39,803 bases of DNA from Dolichospermum sp. ST_sed8 (GCA_028658405.1 JAKOGY010000014.1:1-39803); one strand, 5' to 3'. Shown: positions 9,047-17,669, counted from the first letter of the stretch. Notes: generated by a model not told the origin, from the sequence alone. Numbers and translations are program-made.

Positions 9047-9679
9047 GTGGTTATTACTCAAACCAGTCCCCCCAGTATTACCCAGGATATAACAACAACT
9101 CACTTCACCCCTGAAGAATATCGGGTAATAGAGGAAACCGCCGCAGAAAAACATGAATATCATAACGGAGAAATTATCGCTATGGCTGGAGGTTCAGAAG
9201 TTCATAGCCGTCTTACCGTCAATATTACTACTTTACTTAATGTAGCTCTCAGAGATACTAATTTTCAAACTTATAATGGGGACTTAAGAATCTGGATTTC
9301 TGAGTTTAATCATGGTACTTATGCCGATGTTCTTGTAATTAATGGTGAACCGGAGTTTAATGGTGAGCGCACTGACGAAATTGTCAATCCTTTGGTAATT
9401 GTGGAAGTTTTATCACCCTCTACTGAAGGTTATGACAGAGGCGAAAAATTTAGAAAATATCGCTCACTTCCTAGCTTTTGCGAATATCTACTAGTTAGCC
9501 AAACTGAACCCTATATTGAACAGTATCACAAACTTAATGATAGTAGCGATAGCGAAGCGATGCTGCAAGCAGTTCGCTGGCAATGGCAAGTTTATGATCA
9601 TCTTGATCAGTCTATATTAGTACATAGTTTAAATATAGAAGTCCCCCTTGGTGAAGTTTATCGCCGGATTAATTTCTAA
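9047..9679 (+). CDS. Uma2-family protein (PD-(D/E)XK nuclease fold)
   Basis: About 210 aa. It has the Uma2/DUF820 pattern typical of cyanobacteria: FTPEEYRVIEE near the N terminus, EKHEYHNGEIIAMAGGSEVHSRL, the core acids in NHGTYADVLVINGEPEF (D of YADV), LVIVEVLSPSTEGYDRGEKFRKY (E of VEVLS with downstream K) and YLLVSQTEPYIEQY. Members are predicted nucleases, spread in large families with no settled role. Start: GTG at 9047 has GAGG 7 bases upstream; a TTG at 9041 is too close to it. An in-frame insert-like stretch near residues 165-178 (9541-9578) looks like a small dispersed repeat. Confidence 0.88.
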   Translation: MVITQTSPPSITQDITTTHFTPEEYRVIEETAAEKHEYHNGEIIAMAGGSEVHSRLTVNITTLLNVALRDTNFQTYNGDLRIWISEFNHGTYADVLVINGEPEFNGERTDEIVNPLVIVEVLSPSTEGYDRGEKFRKYRSLPSFCEYLLVSQTEPYIEQYHKLNDSSDSEAMLQAVRWQWQVYDHLDQSILVHSLNIEVPLGEVYRRINF

Positions 9680-9799
9680 AAGCTGATTCACGATTTATAT
9701 AGCAGTAATTTTTAAAGCTGGTTCGTTACAGTTAATTAGGCGTTCAACAAATTCTAATGCTTGACGTTTTCACCTGGTAGTACGGCAATACAATTGTCG

Positions 9800-10270
9800 T
9801 ACATGAGCGATCGCTCTAAACTTAGTGTCAGTAACCCAGCCCTAAAGGGACTGGGCTTGCAAGAGTAATCAAGCAAGCCGTGCTGACCAGACCACCCTGA
9901 GTTTACTCTCATGGTAGCCGTTATTTGAGTCACGACACCCCGGAATGCGAAGCTAGTTCCCTGCTCTGTCGCTTGTGATTAAACAGTTCTAAGGTCACTG
10001 GAACAGTGTTGCTTTTTCTTTCAAGCTCTTATAACAGGTCAAAGCTAACATCACCCCAGAAATGGGAGGCTATGAGTGAGCAAAACATTATGCGTACAGA
10101 GTTGAGAAATTTGAATCGGTAATTGTCCCGTTGAAAGTACATCACAAAAGTACCCCGAATTTCCCAACTCCAAGGCGGTAATGAAAAAGATTCAAAGCGG
10201 TTAAAACCGCCCGTGTCGCTTCCCTCTCAGCCCTAAAGGGACTGAGTTTCCCGCATACCGCGAGGTCTTA
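9800..10270 (+). mobile_element. Internally deleted IscB-type element (putative remnant)
   Basis: This stretch has almost no coding potential but strong structure. It begins with the putative RNA described separately, then GGGAGG at 10064-10069 and an ATG at 10072 opening a 16-codon stub (MSEQNIMRTELRNLNR, stop at 10122). The stub start resembles cyanobacterial IscB N termini; the rest of the protein is missing. From 10123 to 10270 there is possible 3' ORF debris (codons reading NEKDSKRLKPPVS) and a hairpin at 10226-10246. I infer an IscB transposon that lost its ORF by internal deletion. The ends are approximate. The family call rests on memory of IscB/HEARO loci, not on a search. Confidence 0.5.
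9815..10063 (+). ncRNA. Putative omega RNA (HEARO-like) of an IscB element
   Basis: Just upstream of a Shine-Dalgarno and ORF stub, as in HEARO/omega RNAs. Visible elements: hairpin CCCAGCCCTAAAGGGACTGGG (9835-9855, quoted in part: CCCAGCCC / GGGACTGGG), stem CTTGC...GCAAG (about 9856-9880), the runs CACCCTGAG, GTAGCCGTTATTTGAG and GACACCCCGGAATGCGAAGC, and a later stem AGGTCACTGGAACAGTG. These non-coding, GC-richer blocks stand out from the AT-rich surroundings. In intact loci this RNA guides the IscB nickase. A covariance-model search with the Rfam HEARO model would settle it. Confidence 0.5.
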
Positions 10271-10295
10271 TGATTTTGTCTGCATCGAAAAGCAG

Positions 10296-10514
10296 TCATT
10301 CAACAAAACGGCACAAAGGTGTAGATTGTAAAATGTCATAATCATCATCATCTTCCCAGGAAGAAAATCCACCAGCTTCTTTATCTCTTTTCCAACCAGC
10401 TTCACACTCTTTGTCAACAGCGTCCATTGCGTCATCACCCACACGTTCGCCAATTCTTGTAGCAGCGCCAGTTATCACTGCTGTAGCAATTACTGTTAGT
10501 AACTCTTCAGGCAT
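10296..10514 (-). CDS. Small protein of unknown function
   Basis: 72 aa. N-terminal half MPEELLTVIATAVITGAATRIG looks like an amphipathic or membrane-inserting helix. The second half is acidic (VGDDAMDAVDKECEAGW, then SSWEDDDDYDIL). AAGGA stands 7 bases before the ATG, which supports translation. The stop lies about 25 bp from the end of the IscB-type remnant, so the C terminus (QSTPLCRFVE) may have been altered by that insertion. No family recognised. Confidence 0.5.
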   Translation of the reverse strand: MPEELLTVIATAVITGAATRIGERVGDDAMDAVDKECEAGWKRDKEAGGFSSWEDDDDYDILQSTPLCRFVE

Positions 10515-10829
10515 ATTTGTATCCTTTTGGTTTTACACTATATGTAGTGTTGCCTGATTAACTCAGTTTGTCAAATAGTGTAAATACTGAAAAAAGTATA
10601 AAACCTTTCACCCGTGTAGTAAACGAAATCCAGGTTTAATAGCCTCATTAAGCAACGCCAAAGAAGAAATAGATGTAAGAGTAAGAGGTATGGATACAAA
10701 AATTATAGGCGATCGCCCTTTCCATTACCATAGGCGATCATAAATACAAAATACTCGCCCAATTCATTCATACAACCAATAGCGAAAATTCTATCTTTAC
10801 TAGGAATCAGCCCTACTGTATTTCATATA
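10515..10829. other. Intergenic region between small gene and TPR gene
   Basis: About 315 bp. It contains GGCGATCGCC (HIP1, near 10709) followed 20 bp later by GGCGATC again. No ORF or RNA gene is recognised. The promoter of the 72-aa gene should lie at its left side. Confidence 0.35.
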
Positions 10830-11450
10830 TTACTCCCATTTGCGTAACTGCTTATGTACTACGGCTAAATACCACATATAATCATCAATTTTATAATCAT
10901 CAGCAGCTTTAACTATATATTCCTGCGCTAACGCTTCATTATTCTCAACTTCATAATATAAACCCAAATATAGATGACTGTAAAACTTACCTTTTAATCC
11001 TGCCAATTTTCCCACATTCAAAACATCATCTTTTGTGCAATTACCTGCAAATAAATCATATACAGACTTCATTATTTTTCGAGGATCATTTTTCACGGGT
11101 AATAAACAATTGCGGGCTTCTGCAACACCTGATAATTTGGCTATGCAAAGATATCTCCAGACAGTTTCTTCCACATCTTGAGCATTAACAGTTAAATCTA
11201 TTTCAAACTGTTTTGCACCTTCAGCAAATCGTTCTGCATAATAATAAGATAATCCCCTTTGCCAAAGATAAGGAGTAATTTGAAAATCTAACTTTTCTGC
11301 ATGATCAAAATCTTGAATTGATTCGGTAATTTTCCCTAATTTAAAATAAACCATACCTCGACGAACATAGGCATTAACGTTATTTGGCTGATTAATAATG
11401 GTATTGTTACAATCTTGAAGTTGATTTTCTAGGGAATTGGTAAAAAACAT
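10830..11450 (-). CDS. TPR-repeat protein
   Basis: 206 aa. Residues about 12-80 hold two to three tetratricopeptide repeats (NAYVRRGMVYFKLGKITESIQDFDHAEKLD shortened: YVRRGMVYFKLGKITESI; then LWQRGLSYYYAERFAEGAKQF). A less regular helical part follows, and the last 50 residues look like another TPR (FYSHLYLGLYYEVENNEALA). There is no signal peptide, so it is probably cytosolic. It starts 23 bp after the stop of recR on the same strand and is likely co-transcribed with it. TPRs mediate protein contacts; the partner is unknown. Confidence 0.75.
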   Translation of the reverse strand: MFFTNSLENQLQDCNNTIINQPNNVNAYVRRGMVYFKLGKITESIQDFDHAEKLDFQITPYLWQRGLSYYYAERFAEGAKQFEIDLTVNAQDVEETVWRYLCIAKLSGVAEARNCLLPVKNDPRKIMKSVYDLFAGNCTKDDVLNVGKLAGLKGKFYSHLYLGLYYEVENNEALAQEYIVKAADDYKIDDYMWYLAVVHKQLRKWE

Positions 11451-11473
11451 TTTGGTAATGAAATTTGCTAATT

Positions 11474-12073
11474 TTAATCTAGCTCTCTCCGTCCTTCTAA
11501 TGCTCTGGCTAAGGTGAGTTCATCAGCATATTCTAAATCACCACCTACTGGTAAACCAAAGGCAATGCGGGTTACTTTTGTAAATGGTTTTAGTAATTGA
11601 CCTATATATAATGTTGTGGTTTCTCCTTCGATACTGGGACTAATGGCTAAAATAACTTCTTGAGGCTTTTGTTCGCTTACCCGTTTCACTAAAGCTTGAA
11701 TAGTTAGCTGTTCAGGTCCGATACCATCCATTGGGGAAATTACGCCGCATAAAACATGATATTTACCTTTATATTCACGGGTTTTTTCTAAAGCAATCAC
11801 ATCACGGGAATCTGCAACTACGCAAATAGTTGTATTATCTCGCTGAGGGTGACGACAAATTTCACATACTGGATCTGAGGAAAGGTGAAAGCAAACTTTA
11901 CACAAACCTACCTGTTTTTTTGCGTCAACAAGTGCTTGGGCTAAGGCTTCTACCTCTGCTTCTGGTCTTTTTAAGATGTGCAAAGCTAATCGTTGGGCGC
12001 TTTTGGGACCAACTCCAGGGAGCCGTTGCAATTGCTCAATTAATCGAGCTAAGGGGCGTGCGTAAACCGTAAT
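11474..12073 (-). CDS. recR: Recombination mediator RecR, apparent ATT start
   Basis: 199 aa when begun at ATT 12071-12073, matching the usual 198-201 aa. RecR works with RecO/RecF to load RecA on gapped DNA. It shows the N-terminal helix-hairpin-helix ([20 protein letters not shown]), a four-Cys zinc motif ([16 protein letters not shown]), and a Toprim domain ([17 protein letters not shown] ... [13 protein letters not shown]). The conserved start [13 protein letters not shown] is encoded upstream of the first TTG (12031), but no ATG, GTG or TTG precedes it. The codons read ATT-ACG-GTT-TAC where relatives are expected to have Met-Thr-Val-Tyr. GGAGG (12078-12082) lies 4 bases before the ATT. 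A TTG start at 12031 would lose the first 14 residues. Confidence 0.9.
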   Translation of the reverse strand: MTVYARPLARLIEQLQRLPGVGPKSAQRLALHILKRPEAEVEALAQALVDAKKQVGLCKVCFHLSSDPVCEICRHPQRDNTTICVVADSRDVIALEKTREYKGKYHVLCGVISPMDGIGPEQLTIQALVKRVSEQKPQEVILAISPSIEGETTTLYIGQLLKPFTKVTRIAFGLPVGGDLEYADELTLARALEGRRELD

Positions 12074-12306
12074 TCTACCTCCGGGATTTTTTTCTATTTT
12101 ACAATTATCTCATGAGAGAATGAAATCTTTAAACGTGCTGAAATTTCTGTTATGTTTACAGCAATATCCGGTAAGCGTAAAGCTCAGTGTCTTTAGACCT
12201 GAGATATAAGCGACACGATAGGTTTTAACCTATTTCAGTCATGCACTACTGAATACCTTGACAATCTTACGCCCGAAACAGTAGTATAAGATTGGAGGTG
12301 AAAGCG
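12074..12306. other. Spacer between recR and tnpB with an RE-like hairpin
   Basis: Holds a hairpin CTCAGTGTC-TTTA-GACCTGAG (12183-12203) that mimics the right-end hairpins of the TnpB elements, and the stem AGGTTTTAACCT near 12219. It may be the element's left end or a relic of another insertion. GGAGGTG before the ATG at 12307 is the ribosome binding site of the tnpB pseudogene. Confidence 0.45.
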
Positions 12307-13522
12307 ATGCTAGTTTTTGAGTTTAAGATTTACGGTAAATCAGTTCAGCTAACAGCAATAGATGATGCAATTCGGACTGCACAATTCATTCGGAATAGCT
12401 GTGTTCGGCTATGGATGGATGTTTTAGATATAGGTAAAAACGACTTGCAGAAATATTGTGCTGTTTTAGCAGCTAATTTTCCATTTGCTAATGAACTCAA
12501 TTCAATGGCTAGACAAGCTAGTGCAGAAAGAGCATGGGCTTCTATCTCTCGGTTTTATGATAATTGCAAGAAGAATATTCCTGGTTTAAAGGGATATCCT
12601 CAATTCCAAAAAGATTGTCGTTGGAGTTGAATACAAAACATCAGGATGGAAGCTTGCTTCGGATTGTAAATCCATTACTTTTACTGACAAAAAAGGTATT
12701 GGTAGATTAAAAATCAAAGGGACTCGTGACCTCCACTTCTACCAAATTAACCAAATTAAACGGGTAAGATTGGTAAAACGGGCTGATGGTTATTATTGTC
12801 AATTTTGTATTGATGTCAACCGTCAAGAGAATATAGAACCATCAGGAAATACAATTGGATTGGATGTAGGATTAAAAGAATACTACACCGATTCCAATGG
12901 CGTAATGATTCAGAATCCTAAGTTTCTTCGTGAAGCGGAAAAGATTCTTAAACGTTCACAACGTCGCGTTTCTAGAAAAGTTAAAGGTTCAAAAAATCGA
13001 GGCAAAGCTAGACGGATTTTAGGGAAACACCATCTCAAAATAAGTAGGAAACGTAAAGACCATGCTGTGAAATTAGCACGGTGCGTAGTTCAGTCTAACG
13101 ACTTGATATCCTACGAAGATTTGAGAATTAAGAATTTGGTGAAAAATCATTGTTTAGCTAAGTCTATCAACGACGCATCTTGGTATCAGTTTCGTGTCTG
13201 GCTTGAATATTTTGGAAAAGTATTCAAGAGAGTCACGGTAGCGGTTAATCCGCAATACACGAGCCAAGAATGCTCTAGCTGTGGTGAAATTGTTAAAAAA
13301 TCTCTATCTACCAGAACGCATATTTGTAAGTGTGGTTGCGTGATGGATAGAGACGAAAACGCCGCTAGAAATATCCTTAGTCGAGGGTTGAGTACCGTAG
13401 GGCATACGGGAACTTTTGCGCTAGACGCAAGCAACGCTTTAGGAGATAAGACCTCTACTCAGGTTGGAGAAATTCTGTCTGAGCAAGTTATATCGTTGAT
13501 TAAAGAATCTCAGCGGCTTTAG
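12307..13522 (+). pseudogene. tnpB: Frameshifted tnpB (RNA-guided nuclease of IS200/IS605-type element)
   Basis: The first part (12307-12630) gives MLVFEFKIYGKSVQLTAIDD... and stops after KDCRWS. In another frame the protein continues without a break from about 12615 (GVEYKTSGWKLASDC) to 13522. One frameshift near 12617 thus splits an otherwise full-length TnpB of about 400 aa. The second part keeps the RuvC residues: Asp in GLDVGLKEYY, Glu in SYEDLRIKNL, zinc finger CSSCG...CKCGC, and Asp in DRDENAARNIL. No tnpA is nearby, so the element depends on a transposase elsewhere. The TnpB is probably inactive unless frameshifting rescues it. The ORF 3' end overlaps the expected guide RNA scaffold. 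Confidence 0.88.
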
Positions 13523-13541
13523 CCGGTGAGAGTGTCAAAAG
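13505..13541 (+). mobile_element. Right end of the frameshifted TnpB element
   Basis: GAATCTCAG, hairpin CGGC-TTTA-GCCG, then GTGAGAGTGTCAA. It follows the tnpB frame and matches the ends at 45-77 and (inverted) 39728-39760. In TnpB systems the scaffold RNA ends here and the guide is the flanking DNA that follows, about AAGCATAACCAATTTG. Confidence 0.65.
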
Positions 13542-13573
13542 CATAACCAATTTGCTATAGCACTAATAACTGA

Positions 13574-14173
13574 CTAACTATGAATTCTTGGTTCAGGGTG
13601 TAAGGTTGATAATAATTGACTTTCCACTTCAGCTAATTCATCTAGTCTATCCATGACTATTTTTCTGTCAAAATAGGTATCTGCTAATACCCAGTAAATG
13701 CCAAAATGTCGGGCTTCCGATGCCATTAAACTGCGATAAAATCCGGCTAATTCTGGTTCTGGACAGTTAGCAGCTAATAACCCTAAACGTTCATGGCTGC
13801 GGGCTTCTATTAAGCCTGTAACTAGCAGAGAATCTAAAAAACGGTGGGGTTCTTGGTTACAGACTTGGGCTTTTAAACCAGCACCGTAGGGTGGTGGAGC
13901 TAATGGTTTGAGGGGAATATTCCGTTTTTCTAACCACTGGTTAACTTGTTCTAAGTGTTCTAATTCTTCTCTAGCGATCGCTGTTAATTCTCTCACCATT
14001 TTAGTATTAGAAGGATAGCGAAACATCATGTTTAACGCGACTCCGGCGGCTTTTTTTTCACAGTGGGAGTGATCTAATAATATAATATCCAGGTTAGCGA
14101 TCGCTTGCTCTACCCAAGCATCACTAGTAGGTTGTTTGAGGGCGTTGATAGTGGGTAAAGGTGAACTCAGCAC
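13574..14173 (-). CDS. miaE: tRNA-(ms2io6A)-hydroxylase
   Basis: 199 aa, GTG start. MiaE is a di-iron monooxygenase that hydroxylates the isopentenyl group of 2-methylthio-isopentenyl-A37 in tRNAs reading UNN codons. The ferritin-like four-helix ligands are visible: Glu39 (HCEKKAAG), Glu70 and His73 (EELEH), Glu123 (GLIEARSHERLG) and Glu153/His156 (SEARHFGIYW). The length fits cyanobacterial MiaE. It ends the long minus-strand run from 19187; the gap to the hydroxylase-family gene upstream is 89 bp. Confidence 0.93.
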   Translation of the reverse strand: MLSSPLPTINALKQPTSDAWVEQAIANLDIILLDHSHCEKKAAGVALNMMFRYPSNTKMVRELTAIAREELEHLEQVNQWLEKRNIPLKPLAPPPYGAGLKAQVCNQEPHRFLDSLLVTGLIEARSHERLGLLAANCPEPELAGFYRSLMASEARHFGIYWVLADTYFDRKIVMDRLDELAEVESQLLSTLHPEPRIHS

Positions 14174-14262
14174 GGGAAAAATAACTCCAAATTGAATAAT
14201 TAATTTTAATTTAGGAAAAAAGAGTCGGTTGCCGAAACATTTCTATAGTACCGTAAATTATC

Positions 14263-15024
14263 CTATTTATGAACAGATACAAAGGGTAATTTTAATAAAC
14301 CGATAACATTAAAATCTCTGGTTTCTTCTGGTACACCGAATTGGATAGTTTCTGGTTGTGGTGGATAATAACGAGATTGAAATATTAGATCCCAGATAGT
14401 TAACAAACTGGTATAATTACTATTGAGATATTTGATTAATTGGCAATGATGAGCGCGATGATAATTAGGTGTGACAATGAAGTAACTCAAGAATTTATCT
14501 ATTTTGAAAGGTAGAGCAAAATTACTGTGATGAAAAACTAATGATACAGCAAATAAAGATTCATATAATATCCAAGCATTTGGTGTAATTCCCAATAGAT
14601 AAATTAAGCCAATTTTGGGAATATTGGAAAAAAATACTTCTACTGTATGAAAGCGGTAAGCTGTGGATATATTCATCCATCTGTCTGTATGATGAACTTT
14701 ATGAAACCGCCAAGCAAAACCCCAATTGTGGATTAATCTATGCCACGTATACATATACAAATCAAGCAATAAAAAAGAGAGGATAAAGTGCAACCAAGGT
14801 AAGTTCAGATTATAAAAAAATCCCTGGGATAAAGTTGGTTTCCAGAATAAATTTAATATTAAAATAACAGTGACATTAATGACTAGAGAATTAATTAAAC
14901 CCAAAATTAAATTGTGAATAAATCTTTTAATGGGATTTTGACGATATTGAAAAAAGGGAACTAAGGTTTCCAGTATTCCAAATGTAACAATACTGCTGAC
15001 AATAGCCAGAGATTTATATTCCAT
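14263..15024 (-). CDS. Fatty acid hydroxylase / sterol desaturase family membrane protein
   Basis: 253 aa with four or more membrane segments (about 5-22, 38-60, 75-92, 135-160). The eight-His di-iron signature is present: H95-RLI-H99, HKVHH (108-112), a further His near 126, and NYHRAHH near the C terminus. These enzymes oxidise lipid-like substrates (sterols, carotenoids, fatty acids, alkylglycerols). The substrate cannot be chosen here; bacterial sterol synthesis is not implied. It lies downstream of the flavoprotein gene on the same strand. Confidence 0.85.
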   Translation of the reverse strand: MEYKSLAIVSSIVTFGILETLVPFFQYRQNPIKRFIHNLILGLINSLVINVTVILILNLFWKPTLSQGFFYNLNLPWLHFILSFLLLDLYMYTWHRLIHNWGFAWRFHKVHHTDRWMNISTAYRFHTVEVFFSNIPKIGLIYLLGITPNAWILYESLFAVSLVFHHSNFALPFKIDKFLSYFIVTPNYHRAHHCQLIKYLNSNYTSLLTIWDLIFQSRYYPPQPETIQFGVPEETRDFNVIGLLKLPFVSVHK

Positions 15025-15150
15025 TTTTTTTATGTCCTGATAATTCTGGCATAGATAGTTATTTCCTCGGCATTTAATAATTCTAACGCCTTGTTGGAGA
15101 TACTAATTAATTAACTCTGATAAACTTAATTTATTCATCCAATCCCTAAC

Positions 15151-16698
15151 TTAGGAAAACTTTGTTAAAAAACTTAATAATCGCTTAGTTTTTGGTGTGA
15201 GTAGAGTCTTGCGATAAGCGTCTGCGGCTTTTTTAATTGCTTCTGCTTGGGTGGGGTAAGGATGAATTACACTACTAAGTTTACTTAAACCAATATTATT
15301 GACAATAGCTGTGGTAATTTCCGAAATCATCTCCCCTGCATGATTAGCAACAATTGTTGCACCCAGGATTTGATCTGATCCTTTTTTGTGATGAATCTTC
15401 AAAAAACCAGATTCTTCATGATCGGCGATCGCTCGATCTACACTAATAAAAGGAATCTTAATAGTTTCTATCTCTATACCCAATTTTTTCACCTCATTTG
15501 CATACATTCCCACATGAGCAATTTCTGGGCTGGTATATGTTACCCAAGGCATTACCAAACTACTGAGTTTAGATCGTCCCCAACTAAAAGGCGAAAATAG
15601 AGTATTTTTAATCACAATCCGCGCCGCAGCATCTGCCGCATGAGTGAATTTCCAATTCATGCAGATATCACCAGCGGCGTATATTTTGGAATTTGTGGTT
15701 TGTAAATAATCATTCACTTTTACACCCAAGCTCTGATCGTATTCTACACCCACTGCGGCTAAATTCAAATTTTCCACATTGGGCGCACGTCCCACCCCAA
15801 CTAATATTTCATCAACTGTCACCGAATCTCGTTCACTATGCACAGAAAAATATAATCGTTTTCCTTCCGTCACAGTCACCACTTCTTCTAACTGACAATT
15901 TAATACTAAACGAATACCTTCATCAATTAAAACTTTTTGCAAAATTTCTGCTGCTTCTGGATCTTCCTGATTTAAAATATGTGAACCTCTATGAAATAAT
16001 GTCACTTCACAACCCAAACGTTGGAATGTTTGTGCTAATTCACAACCGACAGGACCACCACCAATTATTGCTAATTTTTCTGGTTTTTGAGTTAGGGAAA
16101 AAACAGTTTCATTAGTTAAATATCCGGTTTCTTCAATTCCGCGAATTTTCGGTTTAACAGCCCGCGCACCAGTCGCAATTACAGCTTTTTTAAACTTTAG
16201 GTTTGTATTAGCAACTTCTATAGTATTATTACTTGTAAATTTTCCATCACCTAAAAAAACATCAATTCCTAAATTTTTAAATCTTGCCACAGAATCATGA
16301 TGACTAATACTCGCCCGAATCCGCCGCATTCTTTGCATAACTGTGGCAAAATCCACATCAAATTGCTGGGAAATATTAATACCTAAATCCTTAGCTTTTT
16401 TGATTTCTTCTACTACACGAGAAGAACGAATTAAACATTTAGAAGGGATACAACCAAAGTTTAAACAATCTCCTCCCATGAGATTTTTTTCAATTAATGC
16501 TACTTTCAAACCTAAATCTAAACCCGCAGCCCCCGCAGCTATAACTAATCCCGCAGTTCCCCCACCAATTACTACTAAATCATAATAATCAGCGGGTTGG
16601 GGATTTACCCAATTATCTGGATGCACATTTTTAAGTAGTTTTTGATTATACTCATCCATTGGCCGGATTGTAACTCTGTTAAATTCTGATGTTGACAT
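15151..16698 (-). CDS. MerA/Lpd-like FAD-dependent pyridine nucleotide-disulfide oxidoreductase
   Basis: 515 aa. FAD-binding GGGTAG is at 45-50, the redox-active pair Cys78/Cys83 in GGDCLNFGCIPSK, the second Rossmann motif GGGPVGCELAQ near 220, and a C-terminal dimerisation domain. It resembles mercuric reductase/dihydrolipoamide dehydrogenase. It lacks the N-terminal HMA domain and the C-terminal Cys pair of MerA (it ends LSFLTKFS), so mercury reduction is not supported. HPYPTQAEAIKKAAD near the end carries the His-Pro of the Lpd catalytic dyad. In cyanobacteria such proteins are often found next to TVP38-family genes, as here. The substrate is unknown. Confidence 0.85.
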   Translation of the reverse strand: MSTSEFNRVTIRPMDEYNQKLLKNVHPDNWVNPQPADYYDLVVIGGGTAGLVIAAGAAGLDLGLKVALIEKNLMGGDCLNFGCIPSKCLIRSSRVVEEIKKAKDLGINISQQFDVDFATVMQRMRRIRASISHHDSVARFKNLGIDVFLGDGKFTSNNTIEVANTNLKFKKAVIATGARAVKPKIRGIEETGYLTNETVFSLTQKPEKLAIIGGGPVGCELAQTFQRLGCEVTLFHRGSHILNQEDPEAAEILQKVLIDEGIRLVLNCQLEEVVTVTEGKRLYFSVHSERDSVTVDEILVGVGRAPNVENLNLAAVGVEYDQSLGVKVNDYLQTTNSKIYAAGDICMNWKFTHAADAAARIVIKNTLFSPFSWGRSKLSSLVMPWVTYTSPEIAHVGMYANEVKKLGIEIETIKIPFISVDRAIADHEESGFLKIHHKKGSDQILGATIVANHAGEMISEITTAIVNNIGLSKLSSVIHPYPTQAEAIKKAADAYRKTLLTPKTKRLLSFLTKFS

Positions 16699-16979
16699 TA
16701 GTATTACCTCTGGATTATCAAAGTATATTTGTGATTATGTAATCTTTACTTGTAAATATATTATTACTCCCTTCCTACTAGAAGAATATGGATTAAATGA
16801 ACCACGAAGGGACGAAGGACACGAAGGAAGAAGGAAGAAGGAAGAAGGAAGTAGATAGGTAATCTTATACTGGGAAGAGAGGATCAAAAATTTGTCAGTT
16901 TTACATTTAACAAATTTACTCTTATTATATTACCTACCTGGCAACTACACAGATAAAACTCCCTTAAAATCCAGAATTT
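16699..16979. other. Intergenic region with a GAAGGAA STRR
   Basis: About four perfect tandem copies of GAAGGAA occupy 16823-16851, preceded by CGAAGGGACGAAGGACA. No ORF is recognised. The promoter of the flavoprotein gene should lie at the left edge; no clear -10 could be fixed. Confidence 0.65.
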
Positions 16980-17660
16980 TTAAACTTCTTCTTCTAAAGC
17001 TTTCTTGGCTATTTTAGTGACATAAACTGTGACAGCAATTGTCGCTATCAATCCAATAATTTGAATTACCCAGTGTAGGATCATATTCCTAGGTTGATTT
17101 TTACTACCAATTAAGGCTATATCTCCGGCTAAAGATCCAAGATAAACATACATAATTGTTCCAGGAATCATCCCCACTGAACCTAGAAAATAGTCTGAGA
17201 AAGAAACACTAGTAATCCCTAAAGCATAGTTTAATAAGTTAAAGGGAAAGAGGGGAGAAAGTCGCATTAATAAGACAATTTTTAACCCTTTTTTACTTAC
17301 GGCTTGATCAATAGTTGCAAATTTTTTGTAACTCGATATTTTTTCTTTTACCCAACCTTTAGCTAAATAACGTCCTACTAAAAATGCTGCTGTAGCTCCC
17401 AATGTAGCCCCAATAAAGACATATAAAGAACCCCACGTTATACTAAAAATTATCCCAGCCCCCAAGGTGAGAATTGATGCTGGTAAAAAAGCTAAAGTAG
17501 CTATAATATAGATACCAATAAATACTATTCCTCCTACAGCACCTAGGCTATTAATCCACTGTAAAGTATTTTGTGAAAATTCTTGAAGATTGAGAGAAGA
17601 TATGTGAATAAATTCTTGTGCTACAGTAACATCTATTTCTGACAAAAATACAACCATCAT
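16980..17660 (-). CDS. TVP38/TMEM64 (DedA-like, VTT domain) membrane protein
   Basis: 226 aa with about five membrane segments. The VTT-domain core is clear: PASILTLGAGIIFSITWGSLYVFIGATLGA (shortened here to FLPASILTLGAGIIF), then FLVGRYLAKGW, LLMRLSPLFPFNLLNYALGIT and GMIPGTIMYVYLGSLAG. Family members are transporters or lipid scramblases; the substrate here is unknown. It starts 9 bp after the stop of the TIGR04283 glycosyltransferase gene, so it is very likely co-translated with it. Confidence 0.9.
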   Translation of the reverse strand: MMVVFLSEIDVTVAQEFIHISSLNLQEFSQNTLQWINSLGAVGGIVFIGIYIIATLAFLPASILTLGAGIIFSITWGSLYVFIGATLGATAAFLVGRYLAKGWVKEKISSYKKFATIDQAVSKKGLKIVLLMRLSPLFPFNLLNYALGITSVSFSDYFLGSVGMIPGTIMYVYLGSLAGDIALIGSKNQPRNMILHWVIQIIGLIATIAVTVYVTKIAKKALEEEV

Positions 17661-17669
17661 AAAAATTAT

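Noticed and set aside
9685-9790. Gene remnant on the minus strand (frame reading RQALEFVERLINCNEPALKI)
   Set aside because: Looks like a short coding relic, but only about 24 codons are open and no family could be named, so it is not listed as a gene.
15151-16698. Mercuric reductase (merA)
   Set aside because: The CxxxxC flavoprotein core is there, but the HMA domain, the C-terminal vicinal Cys pair and any merR/T/P genes are missing.
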